NCBI GenBank assembly: GCA_019118525.1
Contig: DWYV01000009.1
Span: 22,525-86,524, forward strand
Length of the DNA stretch: 64,000 nucleotides
Source: Candidatus Bariatricus faecipullorum
GTDB taxonomy: Bacteria; Bacillota; Clostridia; Lachnospirales; Lachnospiraceae
Direction: 5' to 3'
The position numbers and the translations under genes were made by a program. Positions 50,462 to 59,756 of this stretch are shown here, piece after piece. The notes beneath the pieces are model-generated. The model did no database searches and had not been told where the DNA came from. It was given only the letters and a program-made list of their open reading frames with translations. Within the stretch, counting starts at the first letter, position 1, and each line of letters starts with the position of its first letter.

Positions 50462-50558
50462 TTTTTTATTTCCGGTGTATAGTTTTTCCTTTTCTGCAAA
50501 TAGTATAAGCAGTGCCGGTGCGCACCGAAAAGCAAAACTGTAGAAAGGGAGAAAAGCA

Positions 50559-50876
50559 ATGAAATACGGAAAAAAACTGATTGTGTTTCTGATGTGCGCC
50601 ATGTTTGCCGTAACGGCATGCGCATGCGGAAGCAGCAGGGATACGGTAAATGAAACCGACGGGACAACAGATGACAGAGACAACAGTTATGTCAACGACG
50701 CTACAAGCGGAGAGGAAGACAGCACAGCGGGAGACGCCGCCGAGGATTTGAAGAACGGGGCGGAAGATGCTGCTGACGATGTGCGGGACGGCGTGGACGA
50801 TGCGGTCGATGATGTGCAGGACGGAGTGAATGACATGACAGATGACAACGGCACTACGACTGACCGGACGCGGTAA
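50559..50876 (+). CDS. Small acidic lipoprotein
   Basis: A 105-residue protein with a lipoprotein signal (KKLIVFLMCAMFAVTAC, lipobox VTAC with Cys21) and a mature part dominated by Asp, Glu, Gly and Ala. Approximately 11-residue acidic units repeat in the second half (LKNGAEDAADD, VRDGVDDAVDD, VQDGVNDMTDD), suggesting an amphipathic helical or metal-binding surface. AGAAAGGGAG precedes the ATG. No family recognised. The hisA gene follows after a hairpin. It would be anchored on the outer face of the membrane. Confidence 0.7.
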   Translation: MKYGKKLIVFLMCAMFAVTACACGSSRDTVNETDGTTDDRDNSYVNDATSGEEDSTAGDAAEDLKNGAEDAADDVRDGVDDAVDDVQDGVNDMTDDNGTTTDRTR

Positions 50877-50904
50877 ACCGCAGAAACTGTTTTCGGATTT
50901 TTTG

Positions 50905-50941
50905 TTTCAACCGGGTCCGGCAGGGATGGACCCGGTTGAAA
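50905..50941 (+). other. Perfect 14-bp inverted repeat in the hisA leader
   Basis: TTTCAACCGGGTCC and GGACCCGGTTGAAA, with a 9-base loop, 26 bases before the hisA start. TTTTTTTG lies upstream, and no T-tract follows, so it is a weak terminator candidate in either direction and could instead be a regulatory leader structure. Confidence 0.55.
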
Positions 50942-50967
50942 TTCTGTCTGTGAAAGGAGAAAAAGGG

Positions 50968-51744
50968 ATGCGTTTTCGCCCGTGTATTGATATACATAAT
51001 GGAATGGTAAAACAGATTGTAGGAGGAAGCCTGAAAGATGAAGGCGACCGGGCAAGCACCAATTTTGCCTCGGCCCTGGATGCGGATTATTACGCCGGGC
51101 TCTACCGGAAGGACGGCCTCACAGGGGGCCACGTCATCCTTCTGAATCCGCCTTCTTCCGAATACTATGAAGCCACCCGCAGCCAGGCCAAAAAAGCGCT
51201 GGCGGCCTGGCCTCAGGGTCTGCAGGCCGGAGGGGGAATCAACCCGGAAAATGCAGGCTGGTTTCTGGACGCCGGGGCCAGCCATGTGATAGTGACCTCC
51301 TATGTTTTCCGGCAGGGCCTGGTAGACTGGGACCGGCTTAAAAAGCTGAAAGACGCAGTGGGAAAGGAACGGCTGGTGCTGGATGTCAGCTGCAGAAGAC
51401 GGGAAGACGGCTATTATATTGTGACGGACAGATGGCAGACGTTTACGGACGTGCGCCTGGACGCGGAGATTCTGGAGAAAATGGCAGGCTTCTGCGCGGA
51501 ATTCCTGGTGCATGGCGTGGACGTGGAAGGAAAAGGAGCCGGGGTGGAGGAAGAGCTTGTGTCCCTGCTGGCCGCCTGGAACGGCTGTCCGGTGACTTAT
51601 GCCGGCGGAATCGGTTCGCTGGAGGAACTGGAGCGGTTTCGGGAAATGACAGAGGGAAAGCTGGATTTTACCATCGGAAGCGCCCTGGATCTGTTCGGAG
51701 GAGCCATACCTTATGCGGAACTGGTAAAAATGTCAAGGTTGTAA
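50968..51744 (+). CDS. hisA: HisA-type ProFAR isomerase resembling the eukaryotic form
   Basis: Isomerises the ProFAR intermediate of histidine synthesis (an aldose-ketose Amadori rearrangement); 258 residues, a beta-alpha barrel. The sequence FRPCIDIHNGMVKQIVGGSL, with HVILLNPPS, LQAGGGINPENAGWFLDAGA, RLVLDVSCRR and VTYAGGIGSLEELERF, matches the plant/fungal-type (HIS6) subfamily better than typical bacterial HisA. I start at ATG 50968, with AAAGGAG eight bases upstream; a start at 50842 would overlap the lipoprotein gene. No other his gene is nearby. It is followed by the secA promoter. Confidence 0.85.
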   Translation: MRFRPCIDIHNGMVKQIVGGSLKDEGDRASTNFASALDADYYAGLYRKDGLTGGHVILLNPPSSEYYEATRSQAKKALAAWPQGLQAGGGINPENAGWFLDAGASHVIVTSYVFRQGLVDWDRLKKLKDAVGKERLVLDVSCRRREDGYYIVTDRWQTFTDVRLDAEILEKMAGFCAEFLVHGVDVEGKGAGVEEELVSLLAAWNGCPVTYAGGIGSLEELERFREMTEGKLDFTIGSALDLFGGAIPYAELVKMSRL

Positions 51745-51771
51745 AACATGTGTGAACACTTTATAAACTGA

Positions 51772-51800
51772 TTGAAGAAGTGCGGAAATGGTGTTAAAAT
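51772..51800 (+). promoter_or_regulatory. Sigma-A promoter of secA
   Basis: TTGAAG (51772-51777), 17 bases, TAAAAT (51795-51800), 44 bases before the secA start. Confidence 0.65.
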
Positions 51801-51844
51801 GGAGAATGTGAATTTTTGTCAGAACAACATAAGGAGTTAAAAAT

Positions 51845-54415
51845 ATGGGCTTTATTGAAAAAATATTCGGGACCCACAGTGAGAATGAACTGAAACGGAT
51901 TTATCCGATTGTGGACCACATCGAGGCGCTGGAGCCGGAAATGCAGCAGCTCTCAGATGGGGAACTGAAAAATAAAACAAGAGAATTCCGGGAGCGGCTG
52001 GAAAAAGGAGAGACGCTGGACGACCTTCTTCCGGAAGCGTTTGCCGTAGTCCGGGAGGCTTCTGTGCGGACCATCGGTCTGCGCCACTTCCGGGTACAGC
52101 TTATCGGCGGGATTATTCTGCACCAGGGCAGAATCGCCGAGATGAAGACCGGAGAAGGAAAGACGCTGGTGTCCACCCTGCCGGCCTACTTAAACGCGCT
52201 GACCGGCGAAGGCGTACAGATAGTTACGGTCAACGACTATCTGGCAAAGCGTGACGCCGAGTGGATGGGACAGATTCATGAGTTCCTGGGACTGACCGTG
52301 GGCGTGGTTCTGAATTCTATGAACAACGATGAGCGCCGGGCGGCCTACAACTGTGATATTACCTATGTGACCAACAATGAGCTTGGTTTCGATTATCTTC
52401 GGGACAACATGGTTATCTACAAAGAGCAGCTGGTGCAGCGGGGCATGAAATATGCCATCATCGATGAGGTGGACTCCGTGCTTATCGATGAAGCCAGAAC
52501 TCCGCTGATTATTTCCGGACAGAGCGGAAAATCCACGAAGCTGTACGAGGCCTGCGACATACTGGCCAGACAGCTTGAGCGGGGCGAGGCCAGCGGAGAA
52601 TTTTCCAAGATGAACGCCATTATGGGCGAGGACATCGAGGAGACCGGTGATTTTATTGTCAATGAAAAAGAGAAGACCGTCAACCTCACCGAAGAGGGTG
52701 TAAAGAAGGTTGAAAAATTCTTCCATATCGACAACCTGGCAGATCCGGAAAATCTGGAAATCCAGCACAACATTATTCTGGCCCTGCGGGCGCACAATCT
52801 GATGTTCCGCGACCAGGATTATGTGGTAAAGGACGACGAGGTGCTGATTGTAGACGAGTTTACCGGACGTATCATGCCGGGAAGACGGTATTCAGACGGA
52901 CTTCACCAGGCTATCGAGGCCAAGGAAGGCGTGAAGGTAAAAAGGGAAAGTAAGACGCTGGCCACCATTACCTTCCAGAACCTGTTTAATAAATACGAGA
53001 AGAAATCCGGAATGACCGGTACCGCCCTGACGGAAGAGCAGGAGTTCAGGGACATCTACGGGATGGACGTTATCGAGATTCCGACCAATGTGCCGGTGCA
53101 GAGAGTAGACCTGGAGGATGTGGTCTACAAAACAAAGAAAGAAAAATACAATGCCGTAATCGACGCTGTCTGCGAGGCGCATGCAAAGGGACAGCCCGTT
53201 CTGGTAGGTACGATTACCATTGAGATATCCGAACTGCTCAGTAAAATGCTCCGGAAAAAGGGCATCCAGCATAATGTGCTGAATGCAAAATTTCATGAGC
53301 TGGAGGCAGAAATCGTGGCCCAGGCCGGACAGCATGGCGCCGTTACCATCGCCACCAACATGGCCGGCCGTGGTACGGACATTAAGCTGGACGATGAGGC
53401 GAGAGCCGCGGGAGGCCTGAAGATTATCGGTACGGAGCGGCACGAGTCCCGCCGTATTGACAATCAGCTCCGGGGACGTTCCGGACGGCAGGGAGACCCG
53501 GGAGAATCCCGTTTCTACCTTTCCCTGGAGGACGACCTGCTCCGGCTGTTCGGCTCCGAGCGTCTGATGAGCGTGTTTAACGCCCTGGGCGTGGAGGAGG
53601 GAGAGCAGATTGAGCACAAGATGCTTTCCAGTGCCATTGAAAAAGCACAGAAAAAGATAGAGAACAACAACTTCGGTATCCGGAAGAACCTGCTGGAATA
53701 CGACCAGGTTATGAACGAGCAGCGTGAAATCATTTACGCGGAACGCCGCCGGGTACTGGATGGGGAAAACATGCGGGATTCCATCTTCCACATGATTAGT
53801 GATTTTGTGGAAAATGCCGTGGATTTCTCTATCTCTCCGGATACGGACTATGAGGACTGGAACCTGAGCGCCCTGAACAGGGACCTGCAGGAAGTCATTC
53901 CCACTCTTCCCCCGGTAACGGCGGAAGACGTAAAGGGCATGGAGATGAAGCAGTTAAAGCATTTGCTGAAGGAACGTGCGGCCAAGGCCTACGAGGACAA
54001 GGAAGCAGAGTTCCCGGAAGCAGAGCACCTGCGGGAGGTGGAACGGGTATTCCTGCTCCGTGTCATTGATGCGAAATGGATGGACCATATCGACGATATG
54101 GATCAGCTCCGTCAGGGAATCGGACTGCAGGCTTACGGGCAGAGAAATCCCCTGGTAGAGTACAAAATGCTGGGATATGATATGTTTGGAGAGATGACTC
54201 AGGCCATTACCCGGGATACGGTACGCCTTCTCTTCCATGTGAAGATTGAGCAGAAGGTAGAGAGGGAGCAGGTGGCAAAAGTCACAGGAACCAACAAGGA
54301 CGACAGTGCGGTAAAGGCGCCGAAGGTCCGTGCCGAGAAAAAGATTTATCCGAATGACCCCTGCCCCTGCGGCAGCGGAAAAAAATACAAACAGTGCTGC
54401 GGAAGAAAGAAATAA
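51845..54415 (+). CDS. secA: Preprotein translocase ATPase SecA
   Basis: Drives protein export through SecYEG; 856 residues. NBD1 has [21 protein letters not shown] (Walker A) and [20 protein letters not shown] (DEAD-type Walker B). The preprotein cross-linking domain, then NBD2 ([20 protein letters not shown]) and helical scaffold follow. The C-terminus ends [18 protein letters not shown], the zinc-binding SEC-C motif that contacts SecB or ribosomes. GGAGTT precedes the ATG. prfB follows 33 bases later, the usual Firmicutes order. Confidence 0.98.
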   Translation: MGFIEKIFGTHSENELKRIYPIVDHIEALEPEMQQLSDGELKNKTREFRERLEKGETLDDLLPEAFAVVREASVRTIGLRHFRVQLIGGIILHQGRIAEMKTGEGKTLVSTLPAYLNALTGEGVQIVTVNDYLAKRDAEWMGQIHEFLGLTVGVVLNSMNNDERRAAYNCDITYVTNNELGFDYLRDNMVIYKEQLVQRGMKYAIIDEVDSVLIDEARTPLIISGQSGKSTKLYEACDILARQLERGEASGEFSKMNAIMGEDIEETGDFIVNEKEKTVNLTEEGVKKVEKFFHIDNLADPENLEIQHNIILALRAHNLMFRDQDYVVKDDEVLIVDEFTGRIMPGRRYSDGLHQAIEAKEGVKVKRESKTLATITFQNLFNKYEKKSGMTGTALTEEQEFRDIYGMDVIEIPTNVPVQRVDLEDVVYKTKKEKYNAVIDAVCEAHAKGQPVLVGTITIEISELLSKMLRKKGIQHNVLNAKFHELEAEIVAQAGQHGAVTIATNMAGRGTDIKLDDEARAAGGLKIIGTERHESRRIDNQLRGRSGRQGDPGESRFYLSLEDDLLRLFGSERLMSVFNALGVEEGEQIEHKMLSSAIEKAQKKIENNNFGIRKNLLEYDQVMNEQREIIYAERRRVLDGENMRDSIFHMISDFVENAVDFSISPDTDYEDWNLSALNRDLQEVIPTLPPVTAEDVKGMEMKQLKHLLKERAAKAYEDKEAEFPEAEHLREVERVFLLRVIDAKWMDHIDDMDQLRQGIGLQAYGQRNPLVEYKMLGYDMFGEMTQAITRDTVRLLFHVKIEQKVEREQVAKVTGTNKDDSAVKAPKVRAEKKIYPNDPCPCGSGKKYKQCCGRKK

Positions 54416-54448
54416 CCGCAGGAGAAGAAAAGAAATCGAGGTGAGAAC

Positions 54449-55559
54449 GTGGTAGAATTAGAAGGATTTCAGGCCGAACTGAACGCCTATGAGGGACCAC
54501 TTAAGGAACTGAGGGATTCACTTTGACCTGCCTGTAAAAGAGCAGAGAGCAGAAGAACTGGAGCGGCTGATTGAAGAGCCCTCCTTCTGGGACGACGCGG
54601 AATCTTCCCGGAAAACCATGAAGGAGCTGAGTGCCCTTCAGAATGAGATAAAGACTGTCCGGAATCTGGAGACGGCCCGGGAAGATATTCAGACCCTGAT
54701 TGAGCTGGCTCAGGAGGAAGGCGATACGGAGATGATTCCGGAAATCCGAAGTGAGCTGAAGGAATTTGAAACGACCTTCGAGAACTTCCGGATACGGACT
54801 CTCCTGTCCGGAGAGTATGATGCCTGCAACGCCATTGTGACCCTGCACGCCGGTGCGGGCGGCACGGAGAGCTGTGACTGGGCGAACATGCTTTACCGGA
54901 TGTATACCCGGTACGCCCAGAGCAAGGGATTTTCCATCACGGTTCTGGACTATCAGGACGGGGACATTACCGGCCTGAAAGCAATCACCTTCCAGGTGGA
55001 CGGGGAGAATGCCTACGGGTATTTTCAGTCCGAGAAAGGGGTACACCGTCTGGTGCGGATTTCCCCTTTTAATTCCGCCGGAAAGAGACAGACGTCCTTT
55101 GCGTCCTGCGATGTGATTCCAGACATTGAAGACGAGATTGATATTGAAATCAATGACGACGACCTGAAAATTGATACGTACCGTTCCAGCGGGGCAGGAG
55201 GACAGCACATCAATAAAACGTCCTCGGCAGTGCGGATTACCCACCTTCCCACGGGAATCGTGGTACAGTGCCAGAATGAGAGGTCCCAGCTTTTTAACAA
55301 GGACAAGGCCATGCAGATGCTGAAGGCGAAGCTGTATCTTCTGAAAAAGCAGGAACAGGAGGAAAAGGTTTCCGGCATCCGGGGCGAAGTGAGGGATATT
55401 GATTTCGGAAGTCAGATCCGTTCCTATGTCATGCAGCCGTACACGCTGGTGAAAGACCACCGGACCGGTGTGGAGAACAGCAATGTAAACGCCGTCCTGG
55501 ACGGCGACCTGGACGGGTTTGTGAATGCATACCTGAAGCAGAGGAGTGCGCATGGATAA
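54449..55559 (+). CDS. prfB: Peptide chain release factor 2, made by programmed +1 frameshift
   Basis: Recognises UGA and UAA stop codons and releases the peptide. Translation starts at GTG 54449 (GAGGTGA upstream), runs 25 codons to CTT-TGA at 54521-54526, then shifts +1 to continue as DLPVKEQRAEELERLIEEPS. The full product is about 369 residues, the normal RF2 length. The codon-recognition motif SPF is in RISPFNSAGKRQ and the catalytic GGQ in YRSSGAGGQHINKTSSAV. A Shine-Dalgarno-like GAGGG sits five bases before the slippery CTT. RF2 thus limits its own synthesis by reading the in-frame UGA. The 3' end overlaps the next gene by 8 bases. Confidence 0.96.
54511..54527 (+). promoter_or_regulatory. 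Programmed +1 frameshift site in prfB
   Basis: GAGGG (internal Shine-Dalgarno-like), a 5-base spacer, then CTT-TGA-C. The E. coli site has a 3-base spacer; the slippery heptad itself is identical. Confidence 0.92.
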
Positions 55560-55992
55560 TACAAAATACTATGTACTGAAGAAAAAGGCCGTTCCGGAAG
55601 TGCTTCTGAAGGTGGTGGAGACAAAGCGTCTTCTGGCTACCAGACGGGGGATGACCATTCAGGAAGCGGCGGAGCAGGCCGGCATCAGCCGGAGCTCTTT
55701 TTACAAATACAAGGATGACATTTTCCCCTTTCATGAAAATGAAAAAGGGCAGAATGTGACCATGGTTATTCAGATGGAAGACCGGCCGGGACTGATGGCG
55801 GAGCTGCTTCACAAAGTGGCCGGATACGATGCGAATATCCTGACGATTCACCAGAGTATTCCCATTAACGGGGTAGCCACCCTGACTCTCAGCGTGGAGG
55901 TGCTTCCCACCACGGGAAACCTCTCCGACATGGTGGACGAGCTGGAGGAGCAGGACGGAATACAGTATTTAAAAATAGTAGGCAGGGAGTAG
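55552..55992 (+). CDS. ACT domain-containing protein (UPF0735/PheB-like)
   Basis: A 146-residue protein with an N-terminal helix-turn-helix-like part (RRGMTIQEAAEQAGISRSSF, then YKYKDDIFPF) and a C-terminal ACT domain (VTMVIQMEDRPGLMAELLHK, then NILTIHQSIPINGVATLTLS). This matches the UPF0735 family, once called PheB, often found next to homoserine dehydrogenase, as here (7 bases). ACT domains bind amino acids, so a feedback-sensing or regulatory role in the threonine/methionine branch is reasonable but unproven. ATG 55552 has GAGGAG upstream and overlaps prfB. Confidence 0.88.
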   Translation: MDNTKYYVLKKKAVPEVLLKVVETKRLLATRRGMTIQEAAEQAGISRSSFYKYKDDIFPFHENEKGQNVTMVIQMEDRPGLMAELLHKVAGYDANILTIHQSIPINGVATLTLSVEVLPTTGNLSDMVDELEEQDGIQYLKIVGRE

Positions 55993-55999
55993 CAGGAAG

Positions 56000-57214
56000 A
56001 TGAAAATAGCAGTGTTAGGATACGGAACGGTAGGCTCCGGAGTGGCAGAAGTGCTGGAGACCAACCGGGAGTTAATCGCCCGCAGGGCCGGACAGGAGAT
56101 TGAAATAAAATATGTGCTGGATTTGCGGGATTTCCCCGGGGATAAAATTCAGGAAAAAATCGTACACGATTACCAGATTATCGCGGAGGACCCGGAAATC
56201 GAGGCGGTGGTAGAGGTGATGGGCGGCATTGAGCCGGCCCATACCTTTGTAAAGCAGGCCCTTCTGGCCGGGCGGCACGCGGTTACGTCCAACAAGGCCC
56301 TGGTGGCCCGGCACGGCGCCGAACTTCTGGAAATCGCCAGGGAAAGGAAGGTAAACTTCCTTTTTGAGGCAAGCGTGGGAGGGGGAATTCCGATTCTCCG
56401 GGCCCTCGGTTCCTCCCTGACTGCGGATGAGATTGAAGAAGTGTCGGGAATTCTGAATGGAACCACCAACTACATGATGACGAAAATGTTCTACGAAGGG
56501 GCGGACTATGACACGGTCCTGAAGGAGGCTCAGGCAAACGGTTTCGCCGAGGCGGATCCCACAGCGGACGTGGAGGGGCAGGACGCCTGCCGGAAAATAG
56601 CCATTCTGGCCTCTATTATTTCCGGGAAAAATGTGGAATTTGAAAAGATTTATACCGAGGGAATTACCAGAGTAACGAAAGAGGATATGGCCTATGCCCG
56701 GAAGATGGGCATGACGGTCAAACTGCTGGCCCAGTGCCGGCGGGACGGGGAAAAACTGGCGGCCTTTGTGTCACCTTTTCTTCTGAAATCCAGCCATCCC
56801 CTCTACAGTGTAAACGGCGTGTTCAACGCAGTGTTTGTAAAGGGAAATATGCTGGGCGACGCCATGTTTTACGGAAGCGGCGCCGGAAAACTGCCGACTG
56901 CCAGCGCAGTGGTGGCAGATATCATCGCCGCGGCGAAAAATCCGGATAAGGATATTATGAATTTCTGGAGCCGGGAAGAACTGAAACTGGAAAGCCGGGA
57001 AGAGATACGCCGCCGGTTCTTTGTGCGGGCCGAAGGCGAGCCCCGAAATCTGGAAGGGAAAATTCAGGCGGAGTTTGGAAACTGCCGCTTTGTGACCGTG
57101 GAAGGCCTGGACGGGGAATTCGGATTCGTCACCCCGGTAATGAGCGAAGGAGATTTTGCAGAGAAGGCAGGGAACTGTCCCTGGATTCTGCATATGATAA
57201 GAGTGGAAGAGTAG
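56000..57214 (+). CDS. hom: Homoserine dehydrogenase
   Basis: Reduces aspartate semialdehyde to homoserine, precursor of threonine and methionine; 404 residues. It shows the Rossmann motif VLGYGTVGSGVAEVLE, VTSNKALVARHGAELLEIAR, the family signature FAEADPTADVEGQDACRKIA, and the catalytic Lys/Asp region LNGTTNYMMTKM. The C-terminal about 80 residues (RRRFFVRAEGEPRNLEGKIQ and VTPVMSEGDFAEKAGNCPWI) resemble a regulatory ACT domain, implying threonine feedback. GCAGGAAG precedes the ATG. It is first in a hom-apgM-like-lysC cluster. Confidence 0.95.
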   Translation: MKIAVLGYGTVGSGVAEVLETNRELIARRAGQEIEIKYVLDLRDFPGDKIQEKIVHDYQIIAEDPEIEAVVEVMGGIEPAHTFVKQALLAGRHAVTSNKALVARHGAELLEIARERKVNFLFEASVGGGIPILRALGSSLTADEIEEVSGILNGTTNYMMTKMFYEGADYDTVLKEAQANGFAEADPTADVEGQDACRKIAILASIISGKNVEFEKIYTEGITRVTKEDMAYARKMGMTVKLLAQCRRDGEKLAAFVSPFLLKSSHPLYSVNGVFNAVFVKGNMLGDAMFYGSGAGKLPTASAVVADIIAAAKNPDKDIMNFWSREELKLESREEIRRRFFVRAEGEPRNLEGKIQAEFGNCRFVTVEGLDGEFGFVTPVMSEGDFAEKAGNCPWILHMIRVEE

Positions 57215-57245
57215 GGAATGCAGACCGGAACAGCGGGGTGAGAAT

Positions 57246-58469
57246 ATGAAATATGTAATTGTGCTGGGGGACGGCATGGCCGGAGAACCTCTGGAAGAGC
57301 TGGGAGGATGCACTACACTGGAAGCTGCCAGTACGCCCTTCCTGGATAAACTGGCTCCCGTGTCCGAGCAGGGACTGGCCTGGATGGTGCCCGAAGGCAT
57401 GGCTCCGGGCAGCGATACGGCCAATCTGTCTGTTCTTGGCTACAATCCCCGGGAATGCTATACAGGGCGCTCGCCACTGGAGGCCCTGAGTATCGGCGTG
57501 CCCCTTGGCGGCACTGACGTGGCTTTCCGGTGCAATCTGGTAACGCTTTCCGGGGACGGCCCCCTGGAGACACAGCGGATACTGGACCACAGCGCGGGAG
57601 AAATCAGCACGGAAGAAGCAGATGTCCTGATTCAGGATTTAAAAAAAGAACTGGAGCAGGAACACCTGCATTTTCATACCGGAACCAGTTACCGCCATCT
57701 CCTGGTATGGGAGGGCGGTAAGCAGGAGGAGCTGACGCCTCCCCACGATATTCTGGGGGAGACGGTGGGCCCCTATCTTCCAGAAACGCCGCAGCTTCTG
57801 GAGATGATGCAAAAGGGCCGCAAACTTCTGGAACAGCACCCCCTGAACAGGAAACGCCGGCAGGAAGGGAAAAACCCTGCAAACAGCATCTGGTTCTGGG
57901 GAGCGGGAACCCGTCCCGCCCTGGAGTCTTTTGAAAAAAGAACCGGGAAAAAGGGCGTGATGATTTCCGCCGTGGACCTGCTGAAAGGCATTGCGGCAGG
58001 AACCGGAATGGAGCGGAGCGCCGTGGAAGGCGCCACCGGCGGACTGGACACCAACTACCGGGGGAAGGCGCTTGCGGCGGTGAAGGCCCTGACGGAAGAC
58101 GGGGCGGATCTGGCCTATATCCATGTGGAGGCCCCGGACGAGATGGGGCACCAGGGAAACGCGAAAGACAAGATGACGGCCATAGAAAGGCTGGACCGGG
58201 AAGTGATACAGACGGTGGCGGAAGAGCTGGAAAAAGCCGGCAAAGATTTCCGGCTTCTGGTGCTGCCGGACCACCCGACGCCCGTGGCGCTGCGAACCCA
58301 TACGGCGGGCCCGGTTCCCTGGCTTTTGTATGACAGCCGGAAGGCCGTAAAGGGAGAGAGTACATATAGTGAAAAAAATGCCGCAAAGACGGGACGGAAC
58401 TGGAAAGAAGGATACCGCCTTATCCGTCATCTGTGCGGCAGTCAGGAGGAAGAGAATGCTTGTTGTTAA
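57246..58469 (+). CDS. ApgM-like phosphotransferase, proposed alternative homoserine kinase
   Basis: A 407-residue protein of the archaeal-type cofactor-independent phosphoglycerate mutase/alkaline phosphatase superfamily: YVIVLGDGMAGEPLEELGGC (metal Asp), GMAPGSDTANLSVLGY with the catalytic Ser, YTGRSPLEALSIGV, HVEAPDEMGHQGNAKDKMTA, and VLPDHPTPVALRTHT. Such genes, when lodged between hom and lysC in genomes without thrB, have been proposed to act as homoserine kinase. Context here fits exactly: hom lies 31 bases upstream and lysC overlaps it by 14 bases. Glycolytic mutase activity cannot be excluded from sequence alone. Confidence 0.85.
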   Translation: MKYVIVLGDGMAGEPLEELGGCTTLEAASTPFLDKLAPVSEQGLAWMVPEGMAPGSDTANLSVLGYNPRECYTGRSPLEALSIGVPLGGTDVAFRCNLVTLSGDGPLETQRILDHSAGEISTEEADVLIQDLKKELEQEHLHFHTGTSYRHLLVWEGGKQEELTPPHDILGETVGPYLPETPQLLEMMQKGRKLLEQHPLNRKRRQEGKNPANSIWFWGAGTRPALESFEKRTGKKGVMISAVDLLKGIAAGTGMERSAVEGATGGLDTNYRGKALAAVKALTEDGADLAYIHVEAPDEMGHQGNAKDKMTAIERLDREVIQTVAEELEKAGKDFRLLVLPDHPTPVALRTHTAGPVPWLLYDSRKAVKGESTYSEKNAAKTGRNWKEGYRLIRHLCGSQEEENACC

Positions 58470-59664
58470 AAAATTCGGAGGCACTTCTGTCGCCAACAAA
58501 GAGCGGATATTCAATGTGGCCCGGCGCTGTATTGAAGATTACCAGAAAGGAAACGATGTCATTATCGTGCTTTCGGCCATGGGAGATACGACGGACGCAC
58601 TGCTGGAAAAGGCACGGGATATCAATCCCAATGCGTCAAAACGGGAGCTGGATATGCTGCTCACCACAGGAGAACAGGTTTCGGTATCCCTGATGGCCAT
58701 GGCCCTGCATTCTCTGAATGTGCCGGCCATCTCCCTGAACGCGTTTCAGGTGCAGATGCACACCACTTCCAGAAACGGAAATGCCAGATTCAAACGGATA
58801 GATTCTGACCGTATCCGCCATGAGCTGGAGAACCGGAAGATTGTAATCGTAACCGGATTTCAGGGAGTCAACAAATATGACGACTATACCACCCTGGGCA
58901 GAGGCGGTTCCGACACCACGGCGGTAGCCCTGGCGGCGGCGCTGCATGCAGACCGGTGCGAGATTTTTACCGATGTGGAGGGTGTGTTCACAGCGGATCC
59001 CCGCGTGGTGAAAAACGCGAGAAAGATAGAAGAGATTACATATGATGAGATGCTGGAGCTGGCCACATCCGGAGCCAGAGTCCTGCACAACCGTTCCGTG
59101 GAAATGGCGAAAAAGTACGGAGTGGAGCTGGTCGTACGTTCCAGCATGAATACAGAAGAAGGAACCGTGGTCAAGGAGGTAGTAAAAGTGGAAAAAATGT
59201 TGATTACCGGCGTTGCGGCGGACAAAAATACAGCAAGGGTATCTGTTATCGGCGTGGAGGACAGACCGGGTATTGCCTTTAAGATTTTCAACACCCTGGC
59301 AAAAAATAATATCAATGTGGACATCATTCTGCAGTCCGTAGGGCGGGGCGGAACGAAGGATATTTCCTTCACGGTTTCCGAGGATGACCTGGATGACACT
59401 TTGCGGCTGATGGAAGAAAACAAGGAAGCCCTGACGATTAAAGAGATTGCCCACAACGAGAATGTGGCCAAAATTTCTATCGTGGGAGCAGGCATGCTCA
59501 GCAATCCGGGCGTGGCCGCTACCATGTTTGAAGCGCTCTGCAATTCCAATATCAACATCAGCATGATTTCCACTTCCGAAATCCGCATCACGGTGCTGAT
59601 TGACGAGAAAGACGCGGACAAAGCCCTGGTGGCTGTGCATGACGGCTTCGGGCTGGAAGACTAG
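58456..59664 (+). CDS. lysC: Aspartate kinase
   Basis: Phosphorylates aspartate, the entry step to lysine, threonine and methionine; 402 residues from ATG 58456 (GGAGGAAGA upstream, 14 bases inside the previous gene). The kinase domain begins MLVVKKFGGTSVANKERIFN and contains TTGEQVSVSLMAMAL, VTGFQGVNKYDDYTTLGRGG, SDTTAVALAAALHADRCEIF and TDVEGVFTADPR. Two C-terminal ACT domains (ARVSVIGVEDRPGIAFKIFN; AKISIVGAGMLSNPGVAATM) provide amino-acid feedback. The monofunctional form is not fused to homoserine dehydrogenase. Ends at a strong terminator. Confidence 0.96.
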   Translation: MLVVKKFGGTSVANKERIFNVARRCIEDYQKGNDVIIVLSAMGDTTDALLEKARDINPNASKRELDMLLTTGEQVSVSLMAMALHSLNVPAISLNAFQVQMHTTSRNGNARFKRIDSDRIRHELENRKIVIVTGFQGVNKYDDYTTLGRGGSDTTAVALAAALHADRCEIFTDVEGVFTADPRVVKNARKIEEITYDEMLELATSGARVLHNRSVEMAKKYGVELVVRSSMNTEEGTVVKEVVKVEKMLITGVAADKNTARVSVIGVEDRPGIAFKIFNTLAKNNINVDIILQSVGRGGTKDISFTVSEDDLDDTLRLMEENKEALTIKEIAHNENVAKISIVGAGMLSNPGVAATMFEALCNSNINISMISTSEIRITVLIDEKDADKALVAVHDGFGLED

Positions 59665-59689
59665 AACCCTGGAAAAACAGAAAAAAGAA

Positions 59690-59735
59690 GAAGGCGCCGG
59701 GGCGGCATGTGTTTCAAGCCGCCGGCGCCTTCTTC
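59690..59735 (+). terminator. Terminator of the hom-lysC operon
   Basis: GAAGGCGCCGGGGCGGC and GCCGCCGGCGCCTTC form a long GC-rich stem followed by TTCTTTT; it also faces the convergent HTH gene. Confidence 0.9.
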
Positions 59736-59756
59736 TTTTGCTTTCAGCTGTTCTGG

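Noticed and set aside
51432..51755. Second frame within hisA as a separate gene
   Set aside because: It overlaps the conserved HisA barrel entirely and has no ribosome site or domain.
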